Shown: piece by piece, positions 10,732 to 20,989 of the stretch
Numbering within the stretch: the first letter of the stretch is position 1
How the letters are laid out: every line of letters starts with the position of its first letter
DNA from: Sporobolomyces roseus
Taxonomy: Eukaryota; Basidiomycota; Microbotryomycetes; Sporidiobolales; Sporidiobolaceae
Direction of reading: 5' to 3'
Length of the DNA: 64,000 bases
Assembly (NCBI GenBank): GCA_016617785.1
Contig: JADILM010000002.1
Coordinates: 992,001-1,056,000 of the forward strand
Position numbers and translations under genes: made by a program
Notes under the pieces: generated by a model
Databases searched by the model: none
The model's input: only the letters and a program-made list of their open reading frames with translations
Told to the model about the DNA's origin: nothing

Positions 10732-12749
10732 CTATCCATAGAGCGTTTTGATACTACTTGTAGGAACCCAGAATCCATCGATACTTCTCACCCTTCCACC
10801 GAAACTTCCTCCCTCGAAATCCCTAGGTCCGATCGCACCTTCCTCTGAACCTAATAGAATCGATAAGATACCGGTTGGTGAAGAACCTAAACTCGTTTCA
10901 ACGCGATCAGCTAGAACATATAGCCGAGTAAAGTAGAACATGAGGCTTACCTGAAACGATGAAAGCGTCTGCGAATTTCGAGAGGGTCGTTAAATCGCGA
11001 ACGAAGTAACGAGTCAATTCGATCTTCAACGCCCTCGGTACATCCTTGTTCCAAACCTTCTGATCCCACTCCTTCAAGAGTTTGCCAGTGTCTCCCGAAC
11101 CTTTCGGTGCAGAGATATCTTCAGTCAATTCCAATCTCAAGATATCGTTCCAACGATTCTTGAGATCTTCTAGTGGTGGTGGAGAAGTCTTGACGATATT
11201 GAACGGGAAAGCTGATGAGGAAGAAGCAGAGGAGAAGGTATCGAATAATGAAGTGTTCGAAGTGAGAGCGACGAGGGTCGAAGTAGCGGTTGAAGGGAAA
11301 ATGGTAGGATTCGATCTCGAGTAACCGGGAGAAGCGATTGAAGCGTGTGATAATCGTCGAACTGCATCGTTTGCTCCTTCGTAGACTGCGCTCAAGTTTC
11401 CGACTTTCGCAGAGGAGGATAAACCGTACGGAGTGAGCGAGAGGTGAGGTTTTGGATCGACCAAGTGAACTCCGATCACAGGTCCTCGATCACTGCGTTC
11501 CGCTACGCCGAGCTCGTACTCTTGTTCGTATTCCTCTTCAAGTGCGTCGTCTGCTGGAGAAGGAGCCTTGTCGCCTGCTTTCCTTCGACCTCCCCAATTT
11601 GGAGAGTTCTTGCGATGCCTCAATCCTCCTCCTCCTAATCCGAGTTCCATTCGTTGTTTACGAATCAAGATGGCGAGCTGTGCGACGTCAAGCTTGACGA
11701 TATTAGCTCGGTGGATCGAACAGAGAATCAGCGAGTCAAGATCGCACCTGATGATTTGGTCTCCAAACCTCTTTCAACACTCCCGAGAAATCCGTAAACA
11801 CCTCTTCCAGCGACGAAGGTAATGTTTCCCCTTCTGGTAAGATCGTTCCCAATTGACGACCTTTCAATTCCGAAACTGTCGCTTCATCGAGCATTTCTTC
11901 CCTAACCCACTCATCCATCTCCAACTCCATTTCTCTCCCGACCCATACCCTATCCTTGCTCTGCCATCTCTTGCTACCCACTCTGACGGCGTTTGAAGGA
12001 TCGAACCAATCGGTCGGTGGTCGACAGTAGACGAGTCGAGGTAAGAAGTACTCGGAGAGAGACCCGTAATTCCATTGACTATCGTCTGCGAGAAGAGTAT
12101 AGCCGAGCTTGTTTGCGACGACGAGAGCTCTCAGGTAGTGTAGAAGTTCGCTCGAGAATCCATGAGTGCTGGAGATTGAGGAACGCTTAGAATAAGTTAG
12201 TTTCGTGTCGTTCACTCTCCGTCCAAAGAGCAAGGCTTACTTTGAGAACTTGAACAACATGACTCGCTTGCACTCTGGCAATGTCTCTCCTCCTAAAGAG
12301 ACTGGTCCATCTCCCGCACCGACTTCCCTCCATCGTTTCGGCAAGATCCACGCTTCTCCCGAACCATCCAACAAAGCTTTCCTATCCTTTCCACTGACTG
12401 ACGAAGTCGAATTGCTTGTGCTGAAAAGAGAGGGAGAGAAGTGTAGGATTGAGAAGAGTAGGAGAGATCCAACGATGATTCGGATTGCGAGATTTGGGGT
12501 GAGAGTGAATCCATTCGACGTATCTGTGCATCACGTTACTCTCCTTCATCTGATCAGCTACCCTTCGTGATCTAGAGCATGGAAAGAGATTAGCTACACA
12601 CCTGAGGAGCCTCCTGGTCGTGACGAGTTTATCACTCCTCCTCCTGGTGAACCTGGAGCTGTTGTACGTGATTTCTTTGGTGTGTTGCGTTTCTGTGCTA
12701 TCGAGTCACCTCTGAGATGCCCTCGAGTGTCGTGAGAGGTGGATGACAT
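10732..12749 (-). CDS. Type II membrane protein, putative fucosyltransferase-like
   Basis: I read the start at 12749 (MSSTSHDTRGHLRGDS). The intron at 12524-12601 joins in frame into TSNGFTLTPNLAIRIIVGS and a single hydrophobic helix (about residues 60-75, IIVGSLLLFSILHF), then an S-rich stem. This is a type II, Golgi-like topology. The luminal part has HGFSSELLHYLRALVVANK and GYTLLADDSQWNYGS, resembling the G-x-x-S-x-L-H-x-x-R nucleotide-sugar region of FUT8/O-fucosyltransferase-type enzymes, then GPVIGVHLVDPK (a GVHxR-like strand) and a C-terminal FADAFIVSG with GPRDFEGG. It has low-complexity acidic and serine inserts. The enzyme class is an inference from short motifs; the function could differ. 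The last exon ends at 10732 (KTLYG). Confidence 0.6.
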
Positions 12750-13265
12750 CGTTCACTTTCCACCGTTGAAGGTCGTGTCAAGTTGCTAAGAAGAAGCGAG
12801 AGGGCTGATTTTGTTCGCGTTCTTGCGTGAGCGGAGTTCTAGTTTAGCTTGCTATGCGTGTTGTGATTGCGTCTGAGGCGAAAGATAGTGAGTGTTCAGA
12901 CAGCGCGAGACGTCGACTTTTCGCAGCTTTCGCTAATTCTTCGCTATAATTTTAGTAGCCCATTCTCTTCAACACTGAGCACTTTACAAGCATGTAATTA
13001 TCTGACTAAGCGAGTCCGAACTTGTAACCTCGGGACCGAATCCGGTTGAAAAATTCTTGTTAATCTTCTCACGAAGTCACAGGCATCGCTTGTCGTCTGC
13101 CATTAACTCATTCTTGCTCCGACACTCTACTAGACCGAATCTCCATCACTTGACCAGCCGGATAGACAAACTCAGGAATCCCCTATCACCTCGCTACTCT
13201 CGCTCACCCCCCTTTGCTAGATCTTCAACTTCAAAAGTCCAAGCCTTTACTCCTCTACTCTCTCG
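12750..13265. other. Divergent intergenic region
   Basis: This 516-bp span lies between the membrane glycosyltransferase-like gene (minus) and the secreted-protein gene (plus). No gene is seen. A cluster TTTTCGCAGCTTTCGCTAATTCTTCGC (12918 onward, described here only as three TTCGC-type repeats) is present, and a C/T-rich stretch precedes the ATG at 13266. Confidence 0.45.
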
Positions 13266-14510
13266 ATGACCGCGTTCCTTACTTTATTCGCCACTACTCT
13301 AGCTACTCTAGCTGTAGCTTCACCCCTCAACTCACCACTCGTGAAGAGAAACGATGTTGGAGGATTCATTAATCCAACAGACAATGGAGGTCGATGGTTG
13401 ACTGTACGCTCTCTCTATTGCTCCTCTACTCCCCCCACACTATGAGCTGACACTCCAAGAATTATACAGCTCGCGAGAAACACTTATCCAGAAGGATTAG
13501 GAGAACCCATCAATATCGTAATCTCCGCAGACTCGGACGCTCTCTTGATGACAGATACTGGTTTCTTTGATTGGGGTTTCTCGATTGATTTCAGTGGTGA
13601 ATGTTTGGGTCAATCAGATGGTGCGAAACAAGCTGCGAACTTAGGGGATGGATTGGGATTCAGTAAGTTTTTCCCATCAAAACTTTCGCTTTTTTTTCCC
13701 TATTTGATCACTGATTTTGTTAATGCGTTACCTCCCCCTTGAACTTGCAGTCAATCAGACGATTCTTATCAGGGAGAACTTTGGAGATACGGCGCTCGGA
13801 ACTTGTAGGGAAACGATTGAAGGAGGTGAACATTATCGAGTTTGGAGACAAAACGGTACTGCAGTACGTTTTTACCTTCTTCTCTATCTCCCGAAGACCG
13901 TTTTGATACTGAAGACGCTGCACACGTAGGCCAATACTGGAGCTTGGTTCTTGGCTGCTTCTTCAGAGATGGATTTACAAAACAACCATATGATTATTCC
14001 TAACGGGTCAGTTTCTTTGCTCTACTCCTCTCCCCTACGTGCTGAGACTGACCTCGACTTTGACAACAGATATGATCTCGGACGAGATGATGTAGTACGA
14101 CGAGCGACTATCGAAGGAGGAACGAAATCACCTTTGACAAACCGAACTTTCGTTACTACCGTCGCAAACGCTTCCGGACCTGGATACTTCGCCAACGTCA
14201 CGACTGAACAGATCAATCACGGAATCCCCACAGACGGAATCGTTGCTGTATTGACCGTTAGGATCACTTCGAACGGATCTGATCCAAATCAAGTTATTGG
14301 GTGAGTTGCTATCACTCGTGAATCTCTGCGGGACCACCTCGTGACTGATCCGCGAGGTTTTGTCAATCTCACAGACCTCAAGGTGTTGTCAAGGGTCAAA
14401 CTCTGAGTGCGACCTCAGCAGCAATCTCCCAACTCTCCTCTCTTTTCTCTCCGATGCAGGTCATCTCAACCTCCCTCTTCTCAATTTTCGCATTCGCACT
14501 TCTCGCCTAG
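13266..14510 (+). CDS. Conserved basidiomycete secreted protein
   Basis: The N-terminus MTAFLTLFATTLATLAVAS is a clear signal peptide. It is followed by a Kex2-type dibasic site (NSPLVKR) that probably removes a short propeptide. The body contains GEPINIVISADSDALLMTD, FDWGFSIDFSGECLGQSDG, ANLGDGLG, FGDTALGTCRETIEGGEHY, WRQNGTAANTGAWFLAASSE and YDLGRDD. I recognise this pattern from uncharacterised secreted proteins of many basidiomycetes. There are several N-glycosylation sequons and at least two conserved Cys. The C-terminus ends in a hydrophobic run (STSLFSIFAFALLA) after an S/T-rich stretch, which suggests a GPI anchor. There are about five introns. The molecular function is unknown; a cell-wall or environmental role is inferred only from secretion. 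Confidence 0.8.
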
Positions 14511-14922
14511 AGCAGCTCTCTCTCAACCGTTAGATCGCATCGTTTAGACACTTTCTTCTTGCTTTTCTTCGCAAACTCGTTCTTTACACTTATCGATATC
14601 TTTCGCGAAAAACCTCACTCTCATGTATCCACTCCACTCTCTCCCTCTTCTCCCTTGTTCATAGATCCCCCATCGCTCTCTCTTCCCTCCGACATCAGTA
14701 TAACTATCGATAGAAATATATAGAGGCTTCCCAGTTTTCCCTTCGACTGATCAGAGTCGTGCTGATATTCTTCGGCTCGACCTTGACTGTCCTGTCCCGA
14801 CTGCGCAACATAGAGGGATCTGACAGATCGAGTCAAACCTCGCGAAATCCGACACGAGGATTGCGAGCTATTCTCGTACGAGTCGCTGCCGATTCTCATT
14901 TCTTCCCTTTCCCTCAAAACTG
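14511..14922. other. Intergenic
   Basis: The span is 412 bp between two plus-strand genes. TTCTTCGCAAACTCG at about 14567 belongs to the recurring TTCGCAA motif family. I see no gene. Confidence 0.45.
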
Positions 14923-16297
14923 ATGCTTCGTACTTCGGTCTCCTCTCTACGTTCATCTCTACGTATATCCGCCCGATTCAACAGTCTAGAAACTTCAAGA
15001 ACAGCTCTCCCTTCCTCCCTCAATCTATCCCCCGCTTCCTCCCGAATTAGACCATACTCCACGCAACCCTCGACAATGGCAGCACGAGGCAACCAATTCA
15101 CCTCGTTCGCAGAAGACAACTTCTCTCGTTCCGGTACAGCTCCTCTCCCTCTCCCTTGCTGTTTCGTTTCGTTTCACTCAACCCTCTCCTCCCCCGCCCT
15201 CCTCCAGGTTCATCAGGTCTTTACGACCGTGCCCGTCCCTCTTATCCCCAACCGGCACTAGACAAGATCCTCTCCCTCCTTCCCTCATCCTCGACCGTCG
15301 TTGAATTAGGAGCAGGTTCCGGAATTTTCACAAGAGGTTTCCTAGCGACCGCTCTCAAAGAGGAAGAAGGGAAAGTCAAAGAATTGATCGCGGTTGAACC
15401 TAGTAAAGGTATGAGGGAAGGGTGGGAGAAGAAGATTGGGGAAGTCGAGGGATTGAGCGAGAGTAAGGTCAAAGTTGAGATTCAGGATGGGTTGTTCGAT
15501 AAGATTCCGGTCGAGGATGGAAAGGCGGATCTCGTAAGTCCATTCATATCATCGTCGAGGGTAGACGAAGGACACAGCTGATGGAAAAGTGTAACTGAGG
15601 GAATAGGTCGTCGTCGCTCAGGTTTCGCAAGATTTCCCTACTTCGCGACCGTACGTTATCCCATATCAGCTGACGAGCGCTTCCTCGTGTAGGCCTTTCA
15701 CTGGATTGGATCGAATGGAGAGAGTGCGATTCGAGATATGGCTCGAGTGCTCAAACCGGACGGAATCATCGCTTTGAGTGAGGCACAATTCTTCCTTTAC
15801 TGTCAAGAACGTTCGCTGATCTCGACTGTTCCGTCGTTCAAAGTCTGGAATCTCGAAGATCGTAGCGTAAATTGGGTCGCAGAACTTCGGGACGGTTACG
15901 AGAAGCACGAAGCTGGAACACCACAAGCTCGACTCGGACTATGGAAGTCGATCTTTGAAACGGAGTTCTATGCTCAAACTTACGAAGAGGCTAAACTCGA
16001 ACAATTTCATCGCAACTTGCCTTCGAACGAGCAAGGAGTTGTCGATCGAATCTTGTCCAAATCTTACATTACTGCGCTTAGTGAGGAGGAGCAGCAGAAG
16101 GTTGCGCAGGAAATGAGGGCGATTGTCAAGAAGGGAGAAGGGAAGAAATGGATTAACGAGAAAGAGGGGACTTTTGGTAAGTTTCAACGTTCTTCTCTCT
16201 TTCGTTCGATCGGGTGTATGATCTTGACAGTCTTTTGTCGAGATGCTCAGAATATCCTTACAACACTGATCTCTACATCATCCGAAAGAAGGCTTGA
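14923..16297 (+). CDS. SAM-dependent methyltransferase, Crg1/Tmt1-like, mitochondrial-type N-terminus
   Basis: Class I methyltransferase. Motif I is VVELGAGSGIFTR, followed by EPSKGMREGWEKK, a DLV..AQAFHW motif and ARVLKPDGIIALIWNLEDR. This order matches fungal Crg1/Tmt1 (trans-aconitate and lipid/drug methyltransferase) relatives. The stop is at 16295-16297 after LYIIRKKA. The first about 50 residues (MLRTSVSSLRSSLRISARF... ending RPYSTQ) are Arg/Ser-rich with no acidic residue near the start, a typical matrix-targeting presequence. A second Met (AARGNQFTSFAEDNF follows) would give a cytosolic form. The intron 15778-15843 restores IWNLEDR; it is 66 nt and has no stop in frame. Four further introns are visible. 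Substrate unknown. Confidence 0.82.
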
Positions 16298-16318
16298 AGA
16301 AATTCTATTTATCTCGTT

Positions 16319-19162
16319 CTATCTGAGTTCAGCGAGCATCTCCTTGAGTTTCTCGTACTCTGGCTCATCCTCGAAAGCTCCCTTCGTCCGTCCCAGGAAC
16401 GTCCTCACTAAACTCCTAGCTTGGAACTTCCAATCCTTCGCGATCAACTCTCCGTCCTTTCCATCCTTCGTTCCGAGGTTCTCCAACATCTCGACGACTT
16501 CTTCGACTCGCTGAGTTGCCTCGACGAATTTGGCTCTGTCGTGTTCGATAGATTCGTTTCCGACGACCATGGAACGGTAAGCTTTGAGGTGTGCGTCGAG
16601 CGCTCCAGCGTAATCTCGTTGCCAGAGACAGAGTCGAGCTTGAGCGAGGAAGACTTTGGGAGAGTTGGACAAGTTGGGGAGGATAGCGGTGTTGATGAGT
16701 CGTTCGACTCGAGGGTATAGTCCACGTCCAACGTTCGGATCAATGTTGACGACTTCTCCATCTTCACTGACATCCTCTTGACCTCGAGTGACGGCGTCGA
16801 CTAGTCGATCGAGTACTTCGAAATCAACTGCTCCTTCTCCATCTTTCCCAATCCTCATCCCTACTATCCTATCCAGTGATCGACACGCCTCGCTCATCTC
16901 TCCAACGTCGACCGCGACCACCATGTAGTTGTACCACATCCTCCAAGAGTCGTAAGAGTATTTAATCGATTGACGAAGGCATTGATAAGCGGCTCGTTTG
17001 CGAGAGAAGGGAAGTTTCGTTCGAGCTGATTTGTCGTCCTCTGTTTCTTCAGTCGAGGTGATCCTGGTTCCAGTCGAATCGAGTCCTTCGTCAACTTTGT
17101 CTTGATCCTCCTCCTCATCCGTATCTCCCTCGACTTCTCCCCTCCTCAAATGACAACTCGCCAAATTACTCCAACTCTGTGCATCGTCACTCTCGAGCCC
17201 AACTGCACGTCCGAAGGATTCTTGGGCTCCCGCCCAATCCTCCAACCGCATCTCGCAGCATCCCAACATGAACCAAGTTCGAGGAAAGAGAGGGTTGATC
17301 GCCAATGCGAGTCGAAGCGCGGTTCTCGCTTTGTCGTATTCGTTCAAAGAGTAGTAAACGGCACCGAGGGAACGTTGAGCGCGACTTGATGATTTGCCCG
17401 ATACCTCCCACGCTCGTTCGTAATGTTCGGGTTTCCTCTCCAACTCTCCCAACGTACACCACAACTTTGCTTCATACTTCTCTCCTCCTTTGAACGTCCT
17501 TCCTCCTTCTCCCTTCCTCTCGTTCATGACGACATCACTCTCTGATTTTCCTCCCGCCAGTAACTCCTTAATGATCTCGACTCCACGATCCGGTCGTTCG
17601 AGCGTCATCCAACATCTAGCGACTTCTTCCCACATTTCCAACCTCGTAAAGATCTCCAACGCACTCTTGACAATTCCCAAACTCATATACCTCACGGCCA
17701 ACTCCTTCTCCATCTCCCACGCCGGAGGTAATGCCAACGCATGGAATTGAACGAGTCGATCTCTTGCCGAAGCCATATCTTCTGGTTTGACCGCAGAAGA
17801 GATCGCAGAGATTTCAGTAGGGGAACCATCTTTGAGTTGATCGACCAAGGCTTGCATTTGAAGCACTCCACGTTCGACTGTTCGGGATCGTCCAGCTTCC
17901 GCTCGACACCGGAGGAGGAGCGCCATCGAGTGAACGGACCAGTTTTGAGAATCTTGCAAGACTCGAGCGACGAAGGAAGAGACTTGGGAAGTCGAGAGTA
18001 CGTCTGCGGAGAGGTTCATGAGGGATGTAGGAGCGGGTAAGGTTGCGAGCGCGAGTGAGAGGAGGACAGATTGGGAGAAGGGAGAGATGGTCGGTTGTTC
18101 TGAAGGGTCGATCGAAGAGAGGTCTGAACCGGTTCCTTCTGCTGAAGTCGCGATCGGGGTGAAAGCGGTTCGTTCGAGGAGTGTATCGTCGTTGAGTGCG
18201 AGGTTCTCGGGTACTTTCTCCTTCTCTCCTCCCTCTTTCTCAATTTCTTTCCCTTTTACTGTCTGTTCCGATCTATCCCTCGCGAGTACGACCAATTGGG
18301 TCTTCTCATCCACCTGCCATTTAGTCCTCTTTCCTTTCCTTCCCGTCAATTCCCACTCCAATCCAATCTCCTGAGCTGCCGCTCTTGCCAACGTCGAAGC
18401 CTCTTTCTGCGCGGTCGAATGGGGTGAAGATCGAGAGAGGAGAGAAGCGAGGATCGAGAGTGAGAGAGTGAGACTTGCTCGGTCGGGGGAGGTAGAAGGC
18501 AATCGGAGTCGAAGTTGAGCAGCATCGTTTGCGACGAAAGAAGGGAGAGGGACTGGTTCGTCGAGGACTTTGATCCACATCACTCCTGCTCGTAACCTCC
18601 AAATCTTGATACTCTCCAATGTCCACTCGTAGCCATAGGGTTTCTCTAGAGTCGGAGTGGGGGGAGGAGCGGTAGAATCGGAGGAGGAGAAAGGTGAGGG
18701 TAGTAAACCGAAGATTTGAAGGGAGAGGTAGAGGAATGCTGTCGTTTTCGAGAGATGGTAGAGGGGCTCTCCTGCGAATGCCAAAGAGTCGACTGCCGCT
18801 TCATTCAGTTCCACCTCGCTAATCTTGTCCTGGTTTTCGGCGAAAAGTGAAAGTGGTGAAAGTTTGAGATCTGGTCCGACCCAATTCACTTGCGCATAAG
18901 CATGCAACGCTGCTACACCGATTGCTAGAAGGTCCTCCTCCTTGTAAGATTCAGCTTGAGGCCAACTAACTCCTACTCGAACTTTTCCATTCGAATCCTT
19001 TTGGAGTTTGAGTAGCTGTTTGGCGAGGTCTGAAGTGAGCGCTGCCTCAGGTGTAGCGCTGCAAGCGTTCTCGAGGATGGTTGAAGAGCCGGTAGGAGGG
19101 GCTTCGAGTCGTAGGAGAGCTGATTCGAGGGGAAGAAGATCAAGTGAAGAAGGGGTTGCCAT
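16319..19162 (-). CDS. EMW1: TPR-repeat protein Emw1/TTC27 homologue
   Basis: A single uninterrupted exon of 947 codons, from ATG at 19162. The C-terminal third carries tetratricopeptide repeats: RSLGAVYYSLNEYDKARTAL, then LAINPLFPRTWFMLGCCEM, SFGRAVGLESDDAQSWSNL, AYQCLRQSIKYSYDSWRMW and YNYMVVAVDVGEMSEACRSL. This set of repeats is characteristic of yeast Emw1 (YNL313C, essential, cell-wall integrity) and human TTC27. The N-terminal half is helical and poorly conserved, with TRF-like acidic and serine-rich loops. It is intronless while nearly every neighbour has introns. Its stop lies 21 bp from the stop of the convergent methyltransferase gene, so the 3' UTRs must overlap. Family call high; biochemical role is not settled in any species. 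Confidence 0.9.
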   Translation of the reverse strand: MATPSSLDLLPLESALLRLEAPPTGSSTILENACSATPEAALTSDLAKQLLKLQKDSNGKVRVGVSWPQAESYKEEDLLAIGVAALHAYAQVNWVGPDLKLSPLSLFAENQDKISEVELNEAAVDSLAFAGEPLYHLSKTTAFLYLSLQIFGLLPSPFSSSDSTAPPPTPTLEKPYGYEWTLESIKIWRLRAGVMWIKVLDEPVPLPSFVANDAAQLRLRLPSTSPDRASLTLSLSILASLLSRSSPHSTAQKEASTLARAAAQEIGLEWELTGRKGKRTKWQVDEKTQLVVLARDRSEQTVKGKEIEKEGGEKEKVPENLALNDDTLLERTAFTPIATSAEGTGSDLSSIDPSEQPTISPFSQSVLLSLALATLPAPTSLMNLSADVLSTSQVSSFVARVLQDSQNWSVHSMALLLRCRAEAGRSRTVERGVLQMQALVDQLKDGSPTEISAISSAVKPEDMASARDRLVQFHALALPPAWEMEKELAVRYMSLGIVKSALEIFTRLEMWEEVARCWMTLERPDRGVEIIKELLAGGKSESDVVMNERKGEGGRTFKGGEKYEAKLWCTLGELERKPEHYERAWEVSGKSSSRAQRSLGAVYYSLNEYDKARTALRLALAINPLFPRTWFMLGCCEMRLEDWAGAQESFGRAVGLESDDAQSWSNLASCHLRRGEVEGDTDEEEDQDKVDEGLDSTGTRITSTEETEDDKSARTKLPFSRKRAAYQCLRQSIKYSYDSWRMWYNYMVVAVDVGEMSEACRSLDRIVGMRIGKDGEGAVDFEVLDRLVDAVTRGQEDVSEDGEVVNIDPNVGRGLYPRVERLINTAILPNLSNSPKVFLAQARLCLWQRDYAGALDAHLKAYRSMVVGNESIEHDRAKFVEATQRVEEVVEMLENLGTKDGKDGELIAKDWKFQARSLVRTFLGRTKGAFEDEPEYEKLKEMLAELR

Positions 19163-19569
19163 GGTACTGTAGGAAGCGAATATGGTCAGTCAAGGGTACT
19201 ACTGCAGTACTCTAAGCTACTTACGATTCTTTGAGCCGGAACCAGGCGAATTGGAGGGAAGAGAAGGGAAAGAAATTTCATACAACTTTTTCTCAAACTC
19301 GCTGACTGATGAAAGTGAAAACTTGAAACGAATGAATTTACGACAGGAAAAAGTATGTGCAGAAGTGTAGTAGTATAGGAAGGAGATCTAGTGCTATAGG
19401 CGAGAAAGAAAAACGAACAACAAGAAAGTGAAAAGAAGAAACGAATGAATAAAGTTAGATCGACGACAACCGCGGTCCTTCTCCCTCCTCCTCTATACGT
19501 CACAGCTGAGATGATATCCATATACTCCCTCCCTCCACCGACGGCCACCTCATCCTCGAATCATTCCGC
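19163..19569. other. Intergenic between two minus-strand genes
   Basis: A 407-bp span upstream of EMW1. It contains the EMW1 promoter and the 3' UTR of the W-repeat gene. No gene is seen. A candidate 5'-UTR splice pair is present near 19170-19240 but cannot be proven by eye. Confidence 0.4.
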
Positions 19570-20867
19570 TCAATAACCCGAATTCCTCACTCCCTGATGC
19601 CTCAAATTCCTCGGTTTCATCCAAGTGTTCGCTCCCAAACTCGTGTTATACCCCAAACTTTCCCACCACCTCTGAGTCTCTTCTTTCCTCGCACAACTAT
19701 CCTCCAACGCCTCCTCAATATCAAAGAACCTATACTCGATATCTAATCCACTCGACAACCACCAATCCAATACTTTGGTTTGACCGTATCGCGTTGCGTT
19801 GATCAAGACTTCTTTGTCGTAGACTAGAGTGAAGCGTGATTGTTTCCACCAGTCTAGGAGGAGGATGTTGCCATTCTTCGAGAGCGAGTAGAGGGCCGCT
19901 TTCGAGTAGCGAACGGGGAGTCCAGAGTTTGCCCACCAATCGAGACAGACGGTTGAACCTTCCATTGATGCGAAATCGAGCTGCGAGGAGGAGGGGAGAT
20001 TGTTGAGTCGAGATGTCCTCATAGATAGAGAAAGAAACGGGAAGAGAACTCACGACGTAACCGATTTTGAGAGGTAATCCACTGTTCTTCCACCATTCCA
20101 AACTACCGAGTTGACGAATGAACGTGGCCGAATCGAGAGCTGCTTCCGAGTAATCTACGAGAGAGAGTGATTTCCCGCTCAGTTTCGAAAACGACACTCG
20201 ACGAAAACAACGATCGCTACTCACAAAGGGGTAGTCCCGAGTTCCTCCAAAAGTCGAGAACTATACACGAGACGAAGCGAGCGTTAGTTCTTCGCTCAGA
20301 AGGAGAGAGAAAAGAAATAAAAGTTATCGGCTTACCTTCGACCTGACCATGTCTACTAGCTTCATCGATAGCTTCCGCCGTAGTTTTCGGATCCGGTTTC
20401 AACCCCAACAAACTACTCTGAGCCCACTCCAACACTTTGGTCCTTCCCCATGCCGACGCAACGATGGGTAACAAAGATTTACATTCCCTCTTCAACTGTT
20501 TCAAGTCGGTCTTGCTAAACCAATCCAAGACGTGAACGTAACCGAACCTCAACATGACCCTCGCGCCCCATTGAGTGAAATTTGTGTGATTGTCTTTGAG
20601 TGCGGCGTAGAGAACTGGAATAGTTGAAGTCGAGGATCGAAGAATGGCACGATCTAATGGAGTCGCGAATTCTTCCCATGGTCCAGGTTTCGGTAAGTTG
20701 GTACGTACTCCCAAAGTGGTGGCCAACTCCCAATCTTCTGTCGAAGTGAGAATGAGCGAGATGAGTTCTGGAGGGAGTCTTCGAGATGCAGGTGGAATTC
20801 CTTCTAAACGAGTGAGTTCCTTGTGATCTGGTATAGAGTCTAATTGAGTGGTAGTAGTTCCACCCAT
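19570..20867 (-). CDS. W-rich helical (ankyrin-like) repeat protein
   Basis: The start at 20867 gives MGGTTTTQLDSIPDHKEL; a short segment LPPELISLILTSTEDWELA then resembles an F-box-like helix. The rest consists of about eight units of roughly 31-34 residues whose core is L-D/E-W/F-W-x-x-S-G-L-P: VLDWFSKTDL, VLEWAQSSLLGL, VLDFWRNSGLPL, SLEWWKNSGLPL, CLDWWANSGLPV, LLDWWKQSRFTL, VLDWWLSSGLDI and TQRWWESLGYNT. I know such repeats from uncharacterised basidiomycete and ascomycete proteins. Introns sit between repeat units (near 20335, 20215 and 20040). Likely a protein-interaction scaffold, possibly an F-box adaptor; this is inference. The stop follows RNSGY at 19570. Confidence 0.72.
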
Positions 20868-20989
20868 ATTGTGAATCGAAAAGTGTGGAGAGTTGAGAGA
20901 GCGACTCCTTCTCACTTCGCTTTCCTCTCTCTCTCGGTAACCTCTTCTTCGACTTTCCCATCTCAACTCTCATCGTACACGATAACAAG
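20868..20989. promoter_or_regulatory. Divergent promoter, W-repeat gene/NMNAT
   Basis: 122 bp separate the two start codons. The sequence is rich in CT on one half (CTCTCTCTCGGTAACCTC). No recognisable TATA box. Confidence 0.5.
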
